A DNA stretch of 5,794 nucleotides from positions 1 to 5,794 of the forward strand of contig JAPTWT010000028.1 in the NCBI GenBank assembly GCA_028064935.1, in the 5' to 3' direction. Below the pieces are notes generated by a model. That model ran no database searches. It had not been told where the DNA came from and saw only the letters and a list, made by a program, of their open reading frames with translations. Position 1 is the first letter of the stretch; each line of letters starts with the position of its first letter. This stretch comes from Gammaproteobacteria bacterium (GTDB lineage: Bacteria; Pseudomonadota; Gammaproteobacteria; Acidiferrobacterales; Acidiferrobacteraceae). The position numbers and the translations under genes are program-made. Of the stretch, positions 1 to 4,630 are shown in pieces.

Positions 1-542
1 AAGTGCTCACCGGCCGTTTCATTTGAGTCTTCGGCGAATCGCCGGATGAGGTCCTCGAAGGCCTGGCCCATCATTTCGTTGGGCACCACGTCCGGGTGCA
101 GGTCGATGGTGGTGAACTTCTGGACCACGAGAAAGAGCAGGTCCTTCTCCTCGAGCTCATTGATGCGACTCAAAAACTTGAAGTTCTCGAACACGTCGCG
201 GGCCTCGGCGGAGAAGTCCCCGAGGTAGGCCGTGAGGTTCTGGCGGATGTGCTTCTGGTCGGCGAGAAGCCCGGACAGGGTGAAAGGGCTCGTGTTGTAG
301 AAGGCCTGGCCGCTTGCGCGCATCAAACGCACATCGAGGGCCGCCTCGCCCTTGCGTTTCTCATATTCCTTCAGCACCTTCGCCTTGGTGGGCTCGAGCA
401 CGCACTCGAGCCGCCGCAGGAGGGTGAACGGCAGGATGACCTTGCCGTAGTCGGCGCGCTTGTAGTCACCGCGCAGGAGGTCGGCGACATCCCAAATGAA
501 GTTGGCCAGTTCGGAGAAGGTCATGAAGTCTCGTGGGTCCAT
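1..542 (-). CDS. hsdM: Type I restriction-modification system methyltransferase subunit HsdM, N-terminal part (3' end outside window)
   Basis: HsdM is the adenine-N6 methyltransferase subunit of type I restriction-modification complexes (M2S methylase, R2M2S nuclease); it acts on DNA in the cytoplasm with SAM as donor. The 180 codons visible read MDPRDFMTFSELANFIWDVA, then a segment with LLRGDYKRADYGKVILPFTL, LRRLECVLEP and FNKFKFLS-like helices (actual residues ENFKFLSRINELEEKDLL), which is the helical HsdM_N domain. They end at NETAGEHF, the usual junction before the SAM-binding domain (family: GEHFTPR), so the NPPF catalytic motif lies beyond base 1. The ATG at 542 is the first start after an in-frame TGA; an internal ATG at 524 is an alternative, and neither has a strong Shine-Dalgarno. 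The gene follows the protease gene by 65 bases on the same strand. It is visibly richer in G/C at third positions than the genes to its right. HsdS and HsdR are not in the window and would be expected downstream. Confidence 0.95.
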   Translation of the reverse strand, partial: MDPRDFMTFSELANFIWDVADLLRGDYKRADYGKVILPFTLLRRLECVLEPTKAKVLKEYEKRKGEAALDVRLMRASGQAFYNTSPFTLSGLLADQKHIRQNLTAYLGDFSAEARDVFENFKFLSRINELEEKDLLFLVVQKFTTIDLHPDVVPNEMMGQAFEDLIRRFAEDSNETAGEH

Positions 543-570
543 GTATGGAATTCAGTTGCCTATCCGGGCT

Positions 571-583
571 CCGCTGTGAGCGG
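571..583. repeat. Short perfect stem-loop upstream of hsdM
   Basis: CCGCT-GTG-AGCGG is a perfect 5-bp stem with a 3-base loop in the 65-base gap between the protease stop (608) and the hsdM start (542). There is no T-run on either side, so it is not a convincing intrinsic terminator. It could slow read-through or simply be chance. Confidence 0.35.
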
Positions 584-607
584 CGAAATCGGCTAAACAG
601 CGCACCC

Positions 608-1132
608 TCAATCCTGCTCTTGCCAGCCAAGCCGCGTAAGCCTCTTACGGCGAGTCTTATCAAACGTGGCCGTCTTATAGGCCATCCACAGCATGCCCTG
701 CCGCGCCGTTTCTTGCCCGTACAGGGAGGCCGCCACAGAGTCAGCCTGATACTGGCGGCTACGCTCCAGGGGTGGCCACAAGACTAGGGCGCCCATGATA
801 AGCAAAAACAACCACGACCAGCCCTCTACAGATGGCATCTGGTAAATACGGGCTAGCTCGACACCCATCAGCGCAACTAAGATACCAAGCTGCAAAAAGG
901 TATGGTTAGATTGAATGTGGCCATATTCGTGGCCGATAATGTAGCGACGCACATAAGTCGGGGAATTACGCAGGCCGTAGCCGACAAGAATCACATTCAG
1001 GAAAGCCCAGGCGCCATTAGACGAAAGCGGCCACCAGAACGGCAGGAACACAAGGCGCGGTCGAAGGAGTTTAGCCGGCCACCATGGCAGGTGGGCATGT
1101 GCCGCCGCAAAGTCGGTTCGCCATTCGCCCAT
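608..1132 (-). CDS. Minimal M48-like membrane metalloprotease (174 aa) with a substituted third zinc-ligand position
   Basis: The protein carries IIGHEYGH at residues 65-72, the HExxH zinc-binding and catalytic motif, followed by two hydrophobic segments (about 79-96 and 104-121) and then ERSRQYQADSVAA (123-135). This order of HExxH, two membrane hairpin helices and a second AD motif is that of M48 (HtpX-like) proteases, which cleave membrane or misfolded proteins from the cytoplasmic side. At about 174 aa it is much shorter than HtpX (about 290 aa). In M48 the third ligand is the Glu four residues before the Asp (RExxAD); here that residue is Gln127 (CAG codon), so activity is uncertain. The ATG at 1132 is chosen over an upstream GTG at 1279 because it has a near-perfect Shine-Dalgarno (GGAGGAG, 5-base spacing) and a promoter core just upstream. 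The extra 49 residues of the longer version look non-coding. Confidence 0.75.
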   Translation of the reverse strand: MGEWRTDFAAAHAHLPWWPAKLLRPRLVFLPFWWPLSSNGAWAFLNVILVGYGLRNSPTYVRRYIIGHEYGHIQSNHTFLQLGILVALMGVELARIYQMPSVEGWSWLFLLIMGALVLWPPLERSRQYQADSVAASLYGQETARQGMLWMAYKTATFDKTRRKRLTRLGWQEQD

Positions 1133-1137
1133 ACTAG

Positions 1138-1144
1138 CTCCTCC
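1138..1144 (-). promoter_or_regulatory. Strong ribosome binding site that fixes the protease start
   Basis: GGAGGAG on the minus strand lies 5 bases before the ATG at 1132. It is the best Shine-Dalgarno in the window and decides in favour of the 174-aa form over the 223-aa GTG form. Confidence 0.8.
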
Positions 1145-1155
1145 ATTTAAATCCA

Positions 1156-1166
1156 CGAGTATACCA
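1156..1166 (-). promoter_or_regulatory. Extended -10 promoter core for the protease gene
   Basis: The minus strand reads TGGTATACTCG, which contains TGnTATACT, an extended -10 element with one mismatch to TATAAT. Transcription would start near 1151, leaving a leader of about 19 bases that contains the GGAGGAG ribosome binding site. No good -35 lies 17 bases upstream, as is common for extended -10 promoters or activator-dependent ones. The same 11 bases occur before the plus-strand gene at 4631. Confidence 0.55.
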
Positions 1167-1196
1167 CCGAGCCTGCGCCATTTCCGGTTGTGCGCA

Positions 1197-1230
1197 GCGA
1201 GACTGACTCTCGCCCGACATATTCTCGCCC
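1197..1230. repeat. Stem-loop plus 8-base direct repeat upstream of the protease promoter
   Basis: GCGAGA (1197-1202) and TCTCGC (1208-1213) form a perfect 6-bp inverted repeat around CTGAC. The right arm is the start of TCTCGCCC (1208-1215), which is repeated exactly at 1223-1230, giving a 15-base period. On the minus strand this is GGGCGAGA twice, then an inverted half, roughly 50-80 bases upstream of the predicted protease transcription start. That spacing and layout suit a regulator binding site, but no protein is known for it. Confidence 0.45.
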
Positions 1231-1410
1231 ACAAGACGCAGCAGGGCCTCGAACCCCACGACCTCGCTAATGATGCCACAATGGGCGGTAGTACAAGCGT
1301 AGCCCTCTTGCATCAGGACGCGCTTGCCATGACCGACCCATGCGCCACGTCCGTTTACTCTGCCGATAACTCGGTCTGGACAGAGAATTTAGCGACCTTC
1401 TGGAAACGGC

Positions 1411-2577
1411 TCACTCTTCTCCCCTGCGTGACAGATTGAACCTGTAAAGCGGCACCTTCACAATCTTCGTGGGCCGAAATGGATTATTTTCTGTCAGCGC
1501 CTTATCCAATTCTCCATCTTGCTTCCAGGCGGACGATAAATAGCACCAATGGGCCACAAAAGACCTATCTGAGCGAACATCTCCTATCGCAACACCGATG
1601 CATTTTGATAAATGGTGCAGATACTTATAGCCCTCCGTCAGATTCTGAAGCCCAACCTCTCTTCTTTGGTACAACTCCTTTGTCATCGGTACGAACACAA
1701 AACCACAGCCTCTCGAGCTCACCATTCCGTAAGGCGGAGTACACCTATCGCTACGCGCCTCCTCCAGTGAACCAAAGAATCGTCTTTTGAACTCCTTCAA
1801 TTCATTTCGGCACAAACATGCGAGCTCACCGATGATTAGATAATATTGCTCGGAATTGGACTCAGCTACCATACGCTTCGAAAAGTTTGATATAATGCCC
1901 GATATGTCCCATTCCTGGGTGTCTCTGTCGAGCGCTAAAAGGTATTTGATATAGTCGGGGCTCGGAATGGCGACAGGTTCGCCACTCAGATACTGGCCAA
2001 TGAGCGCCTCTTCCGGCACAGCCCTGGACTCCTTCTCCCATTTCTCGATAACGTTGGCGCGGAAACTCAGATAGTCCGCGAACTCAGTCGGCGTTAGAAG
2101 CGTTCGCACTATACGAAGGTAGTCATGCGCAGCAATGACATGTATCAGCCCTTCCGTTTTGCTGATGTGCGCTTTGGTTTCCAGGCAGACTGGAGGCAGG
2201 CGCTGACTCGGCAAGTACACTACCAACCTGTGGAATGTCGCTATATCCTTAAAGACAAGACGCCGCTCGTGGCCCCGGTGGTTTCGTAACGTGATGGTTG
2301 GGTTTTCTCTTAGGTATCGGACCGTATCGCGCATTTGGCTCGTGGCATCACCAACCACTTTGTTCTCGAACCACTTGCGCTCCGTCTCTTGCGTTGCCTC
2401 ATTAGGAGCCATGCGCTCCTTGAGCTGGTAAGCAACCAAAATATCGCCGAGCCAGAGTAGGTTGTCGGCAAGCTCCAACTCCTGCTGCGGCGTTGGGCTA
2501 AACGTATTTTCCGAGTAGACGAACTCCCGAAAGAAATGCCACTCGTTCAAATTTGCGAGCGTTTCCTCGAGGGTCAT
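1411..2577 (-). CDS. Uncharacterised 388-aa protein, possible PD-(D/E)XK nuclease fold
   Basis: I do not recognise a named family with certainty. Near the N-terminus the sequence ELELADNLLWLGDILVAYQL continues into KER: acidic residues E33/E35, D45, then Q51-x-K53. A D-x5-QxK arrangement on a predicted hydrophobic beta strand is like Mrr/NERD-type PD-(D/E)XK nucleases, where Gln replaces the second acidic residue. The rest is a long mixed alpha/beta region with conserved-looking aromatic and charged clusters (for example DYLRIVRTLLTPTEFADYLS at about 152-171 and a Cys-containing CGFVFVP segment at about 293-299). There is no signal peptide or membrane segment, so it is likely cytoplasmic. The ATG at 2577 has AAGG 7 bases upstream. 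Codon use is more A/T-rich than in hsdM. It lies 200 bases after the DUF4145-like gene on the same strand. The nuclease idea is inference from one motif; existence of the gene is secure. Confidence 0.85.
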   Translation of the reverse strand: MTLEETLANLNEWHFFREFVYSENTFSPTPQQELELADNLLWLGDILVAYQLKERMAPNEATQETERKWFENKVVGDATSQMRDTVRYLRENPTITLRNHRGHERRLVFKDIATFHRLVVYLPSQRLPPVCLETKAHISKTEGLIHVIAAHDYLRIVRTLLTPTEFADYLSFRANVIEKWEKESRAVPEEALIGQYLSGEPVAIPSPDYIKYLLALDRDTQEWDISGIISNFSKRMVAESNSEQYYLIIGELACLCRNELKEFKRRFFGSLEEARSDRCTPPYGMVSSRGCGFVFVPMTKELYQRREVGLQNLTEGYKYLHHLSKCIGVAIGDVRSDRSFVAHWCYLSSAWKQDGELDKALTENNPFRPTKIVKVPLYRFNLSRRGEE

Positions 2578-2603
2578 TTGCGCGCCTTATTGAGCATTCG
2601 GGT

Positions 2604-2634
2604 TGCCAGAAACCGCCAGCGGGTGAGTCTGGCA
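2604..2634. repeat. 31-base inverted repeat in the leader of the 388-aa gene
   Basis: TGCCAGA (2604-2610) and TCTGGCA (2628-2634) are perfect 7-base arms enclosing a smaller CCGC-CA-GCGG hairpin. It sits 27-57 bases upstream of the ATG at 2577, just above its ribosome binding site, and a pyrimidine-rich stretch (minus strand) precedes it at about 2639-2659. It could be an RNA leader structure or an operator. Confidence 0.45.
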
Positions 2635-2736
2635 CTCGAACAAAAGAAAAGCAAAATGACACCCCCCATACGCCACGCTTTAGGCCCGGCAAGAACCTAC
2701 AAATTGCGTGTGGTCCGTATTTACCTTATGAAATAT

Positions 2737-2750
2737 GCAACTCTCGTTGC
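2737..2750 (-). terminator. Weak hairpin after the DUF4145-like gene
   Basis: GCAAC-TCTC-GTTGC is a perfect 5-bp stem with a 4-base loop, 28 bases after the TAG at 2778 in the direction of transcription. It is followed by ATATTTCAT on the minus strand, which is A/U-rich but not a proper U-run. It is at best a weak terminator. Confidence 0.25.
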
Positions 2751-2777
2751 GTCTTTCGGTACTTGCCCGCCGGCACC

Positions 2778-3140
2778 CTACGGCCTCTTCATCGGCTTTT
2801 TGCCAGCCTCAGCCAGCTTTTTGTCCAAGGCCTCGCGCTTCTTTGCGCTTTTGGCCGGTTGTATGTAATAGTAGTCGAACAGCGACTCCAGGACATCCAG
2901 GTTCCACTCTGCTTCGCCGGGCTCCACGACCAGGATTTCCCCGGAGTTGCTGCTCTTCTTTGGGTGTGTAGCGAACAAGCCGATGTTCCGGACGGCGTCC
3001 AGATTTTCCCCAATATGCGACGGCAGGTGTGTTGCCAACGCGTCGTCAATCGCCCTATCCAGATTGTCCTCGGCTGAGACTTTGCGCTCCCGCAGCAGAT
3101 ACTCAAGACAGCGGCGACTGAATATGACCTGTCGCGTCAA
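2778..3140 (-). CDS. DUF4145-like protein, N-terminally short, TTG start
   Basis: The 120 residues match what I recall of the C-terminal half of DUF4145 proteins: FSRRCLEYLLRERKV (7-21), then LDAVRNIGLFATHP (47-60), SGEILVVEPGEAEWNLDVLE (66-85) and FDYYYIQPAK (88-97), ending in a Lys-rich helix. DUF4145 domains occur alone and in type I restriction R subunits and are related to HEPN-type helical domains; a precise function is not known. Family members usually have about 80-100 more residues before SRRCL, which are missing here, and the typical RNIGNFAAH is RNIGLFATH, with Leu55 in place of Asn. The frame is closed by TAG shortly upstream, and the only plausible start is TTG at 3140, with AAGG 5 bases before it. 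It begins 38 bases inside the preceding gene, so translation is probably coupled to it. Confidence 0.7.
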   Translation of the reverse strand: MTRQVIFSRRCLEYLLRERKVSAEDNLDRAIDDALATHLPSHIGENLDAVRNIGLFATHPKKSSNSGEILVVEPGEAEWNLDVLESLFDYYYIQPAKSAKKREALDKKLAEAGKKPMKRP

Positions 3141-3804
3141 AGACGCCTTGAGTGTCCGTTTCTACCGCTTGAACGGCATTCCAAAACGACGTATCCATTG
3201 GTGCATACTTTTCTAGCCTGTGGATGGCGTCGCAAAAAATACGCGCCGCGACTGCGTAAGCGTGAGCAAATCCCACTACTGTCGTTCTTCCCGCGGCAAA
3301 TCTCTCCGGATTCGCCTTCCATTCCGCTATTGAGAGCGGCCCGTCCGAAACGGCCTCAGTGTAGTTATAAGCTTGGATAATGTTCTCTACAGCATCCCAC
3401 TGCACGTCCACGATGGCGACGGCCAAATGGGCACGATAAGCTTCATCGTACTTGCGACCGCGCAGGAAATCCGGCGCCTCTCCCGTTCTTGTTTCCTGCT
3501 GCAGAGCCTGTGCCGCTCCACGCAGTCTGATGGCGTTTGCGTACATCTCTGCCATTAACACTCGTCTCGCTTGCGTCCGCTCCCGCTCCAAGGCCTCTGT
3601 CGTTTGTTGTTGTCTTCTCCGCCACTCCTTGTCAGCACTTTTAAAAATCGCCCAGGCGCTAATGAGACCACCGGCGGCGGCGCCGAAAAATGCTACCCCG
3701 AGAGGAATCCAGACGGAATGCGCCAAGGCAACAGCCCATGACGTTCCGGCATGGTGGACTTGCCATTGCGCGGAGACACGCGAACCTGCTTCCATCTTTG
3801 TCAT
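3103..3804 (-). CDS. Single-pass membrane protein with coiled coil (233 aa), unknown function
   Basis: I do not recognise the family. A hydrophobic, Gly/Ala-rich segment (about 31-54, SVWIPLGVAFFGAAAGGLIS onward) is long enough for one membrane helix and is preceded by a non-cleavable-looking N-terminus. It is followed by a strongly charged helix rich in Arg, Gln and Glu (about 58-110, including KEWRRRQQQTTEALERERTQ) that should form a coiled coil, most likely in the cytoplasm by the positive-inside rule. The C-terminal half (110-233) looks like a helical cytoplasmic domain. The ATG at 3804 has TAGGA 5 bases upstream and a small hairpin just before that. The gene's end overlaps the DUF4145-like gene by 38 bases. 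A membrane-anchored sensor or effector is possible, but nothing in the sequence proves it. Confidence 0.8.
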   Translation of the reverse strand: MTKMEAGSRVSAQWQVHHAGTSWAVALAHSVWIPLGVAFFGAAAGGLISAWAIFKSADKEWRRRQQQTTEALERERTQARRVLMAEMYANAIRLRGAAQALQQETRTGEAPDFLRGRKYDEAYRAHLAVAIVDVQWDAVENIIQAYNYTEAVSDGPLSIAEWKANPERFAAGRTTVVGFAHAYAVAARIFCDAIHRLEKYAPMDTSFWNAVQAVETDTQGVFDATGHIQSPLS

Positions 3805-3814
3805 CAGCGTCCTA

Positions 3815-3828
3815 CGGTGCTTTCACCG
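3815..3828 (-). promoter_or_regulatory. Hairpin touching the ribosome binding site of the membrane-protein gene
   Basis: On the minus strand CGGTG-AAAG-CACCG forms a perfect 5-bp stem with a tetraloop and ends immediately before the TAGGA ribosome binding site (3810-3814) of the gene starting at 3804. It may influence ribosome access. Confidence 0.35.
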
Positions 3829-3848
3829 CATCTTAGCCTACCTCTATA

Positions 3849-3870
3849 AGTGCGCCCGGTCACCGGCACT
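3849..3870. repeat. Palindromic site between the 110-aa and membrane-protein genes
   Basis: CCGGT-C-ACCGG (3856-3866) is a perfect odd palindrome; flanking AGTG (3849-3852) and CACT (3867-3870) extend the pairing across a 3-base bulge. On the minus strand it is followed directly by TATAGA (3843-3848), a possible -10 element, so the palindrome would lie in a promoter spacer like an operator. The absence of a U-run argues against a terminator. No -35 is evident. Confidence 0.4.
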
Positions 3871-3895
3871 CGTTAGCGAAATACCCCATCGCTCC

Positions 3896-4228
3896 TCAAG
3901 CCTTCTCGCGAAACGCCTTGGTAAGTGTAGATTTTAACGGCACGCGGCGCTTGGTGTTCGGCACGAACTCCCGCTCCACCTCGACCTCCAGCGTCTCGGG
4001 TACGCGCTTATGCGTCTTGTGGGCGCGAAACGCTTCTTTGTGGCCTCTGTTGAAGCCCTTTTTGTACCAGGAGCGCGAGGACTTTATAAGCGCCGCCTGT
4101 ATCTTCTTCCGCAAGGCCTCACGCTTGGGTCCCGATATCTTAAGTTTTTCTCCGGTAAGAATCTTTTCAATATCTTCCATTGTCTGCTCAATGGCGGCGC
4201 ACGCGCCTGCCATGGATTCTTTACTCAT
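3896..4228 (-). CDS. Small, strongly basic protein (110 aa), unknown
   Basis: No family is recognised. The first 30 residues are a helix of mixed charge (AIEQTMEDIEKILTGEKLKI), followed by a very Lys/Arg-rich part with SSRSWYKKGFNRGHKEAFRA (about 50-69) and ending KRRVPLKSTLTKAFREK. The charge suggests nucleic-acid binding or contact with an acidic partner. There is no signal peptide or membrane segment. The ATG at 4228 has a G-rich AAAGGGGGG Shine-Dalgarno just upstream. It is the first gene of the leftward set, divergent from the plus-strand gene at 4631, and is separated by 91 bases from the membrane-protein gene. A candidate extended -10 (TGGTATGCT on the minus strand, 4272-4280) gives a leader of about 38 bases. 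Confidence 0.75.
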   Translation of the reverse strand: MSKESMAGACAAIEQTMEDIEKILTGEKLKISGPKREALRKKIQAALIKSSRSWYKKGFNRGHKEAFRAHKTHKRVPETLEVEVEREFVPNTKRRVPLKSTLTKAFREKA

Positions 4229-4271
4229 GTGACCCCCCTTTCGTGCTCAATTTTTCGGATAAGGCCTGCCC

Positions 4272-4280
4272 AGCATACCA
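4272..4280 (-). promoter_or_regulatory. Candidate extended -10 for the leftward gene set
   Basis: The minus strand reads TGGTATGCT, matching TGnTATnnT with two mismatches to the -10 consensus. It resembles the TGGTATACT cores at 1156-1166 and 4518-4528. No -35 is seen. Confidence 0.3.
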
Positions 4281-4414
4281 AGCCCATCGGCCCTGTGGAT
4301 ACCGTGCACGCTCTTAGCGCCGGAACCCATGTCATGGATGCACGCAACAACGAGTCTCCGAGCGCACGCTCGTGGCCCGCAGCTCGCCGCCGGCTCGCCC
4401 CGAATGGTGATGAG

Positions 4415-4442
4415 TTTCGCGTCGGCGAACGCCCACGCGAGA
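4415..4442. repeat. 28-base near-palindrome
   Basis: TTTCGCGT (4415-4422) pairs with ACGCGAGA (4435-4442) with one G-T wobble. After a single C/C mismatch, GGCG (4424-4427) pairs with CGCC (4430-4433) around AA. As RNA it is a strong hairpin; as DNA it is a two-fold symmetric site. It lies about 75 bases upstream of the plus-strand promoter core and about 140 bases upstream of the leftward one. Confidence 0.55.
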
Positions 4443-4517
4443 ACAGGAATCGCGGGGCTTGCGCGTACATTCTGGCGGCGCGCCCTGCCCCACCAAACCG
4501 TCAGCACAAGCGCAATC

Positions 4518-4528
4518 TGGTATACTCG
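4518..4528 (+). promoter_or_regulatory. Extended -10 promoter core for the 185-aa gene
   Basis: TGGTATACTCG contains the extended -10 TGnTATACT; CCGTCA at 4498-4503 is a poor -35 at 17-base spacing. Transcription would start near 4533 and give a leader of about 100 bases. The 11 bases are identical to the core before the protease gene on the other strand. Confidence 0.5.
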
Positions 4529-4558
4529 ACACCGATTCATGCTACGTGAATGAGAATT

Positions 4559-4608
4559 TCCGACCCCTTTGCGCCGGGCAAGCACTATTCAGGATAAGGC
4601 GCGTCGGA
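4559..4608 (+). repeat. Nested stem in the leader of the 185-aa gene
   Basis: TCCGAC (4559-4564) pairs with GTCGGA (4603-4608) and GCGCC (4571-4575) with the directly adjacent GGCGC (4598-4602). Together they make an 11-bp stem with a 6-base bulge on the left and a 22-base loop. It ends 10 bases before the GAGG ribosome binding site (4619-4622). Confidence 0.4.
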
Positions 4609-4630
4609 TTGACCCGAAGAGGAAACAGAA

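Larger units (their letters stand above)
1133..1410. other. Intergenic region between the 388-aa gene and the protease gene
   Basis: These 278 bases contain no supported gene. They hold the protease ribosome binding site and extended -10 core (1138-1166), a stem-loop with direct repeats (1197-1230), and a weak CCGA/TCGG hairpin at 1363-1374, about 37 bases after the stop of the upstream gene and lacking a T-run. A stretch around 1236-1262 resembles a tRNA T-arm on the minus strand but lacks the rest of a tRNA. Confidence 0.6.
2578..2777. other. Intergenic region between the DUF4145-like gene and the 388-aa gene
   Basis: These 200 bases hold the leader inverted repeat at 2604-2634, the AAGG ribosome binding site at 2585-2588, and a hairpin at 2737-2750. 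I see no clear -35/-10 pair on the minus strand, so the 388-aa gene may be read from upstream or use a weak promoter. No gene is supported. Confidence 0.5.
4229..4630. other. Divergent non-coding region dense in palindromes
   Basis: These 402 bases separate the minus-strand 110-aa gene from the plus-strand 185-aa gene. They hold promoter candidates for both directions (4272-4280 minus; 4518-4528 plus), and the inverted repeats CCATG-T-CATGG (4327-4337), CGAGCG-CA-CGCTCG (4359-4372), a 28-base near-palindrome (4415-4442) and a nested stem (4559-4608). A 112-codon minus-strand frame crosses the region but lacks a ribosome binding site and resembles nothing known to me. A structured RNA or a multi-operator control region is possible. 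Confidence 0.5.

Noticed and set aside
96..596. 166-codon plus-strand frame opposite hsdM
   Set aside because: It is the antisense shadow of the clearly coding HsdM frame; high third-position GC leaves antisense frames open.
1228..1265. tRNA T-arm-like sequence (minus-strand GGGGTTCGAGGCCC)
   Set aside because: The T-loop-like core is present, but no matching acceptor stem, anticodon arm or D arm could be built upstream, so a tRNA or tRNA fragment is not supported.
1133..1279. 49-residue N-terminal extension of the protease from a GTG at 1279
   Set aside because: It is rich in Trp, Arg and Cys without family similarity, has no ribosome binding site, and runs through the promoter core and repeats. 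The ATG at 1132 has GGAGGAG at the right distance.
1890..1897. TATAAT on the plus strand
   Set aside because: It lies inside the coding sequence of the minus-strand 388-aa gene with no plus-strand gene downstream, so it is most likely a chance match.
2498..2692. 64-codon minus-strand frame overlapping the start of the 388-aa gene
   Set aside because: It spans the inverted repeat and overlaps the well-supported start of the larger gene in another frame, without a ribosome binding site or known similarity.
4247..4585. Minus-strand frame of 112 codons (or 97 from the ATG near 4540) upstream of the 110-aa gene
   Set aside because: It has no ribosome binding site, no recognisable domain, mixed residue composition rich in Arg/Cys/Gly, and it crosses both promoter candidates and the palindromes. 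It is more likely non-coding in a GC-rich region.
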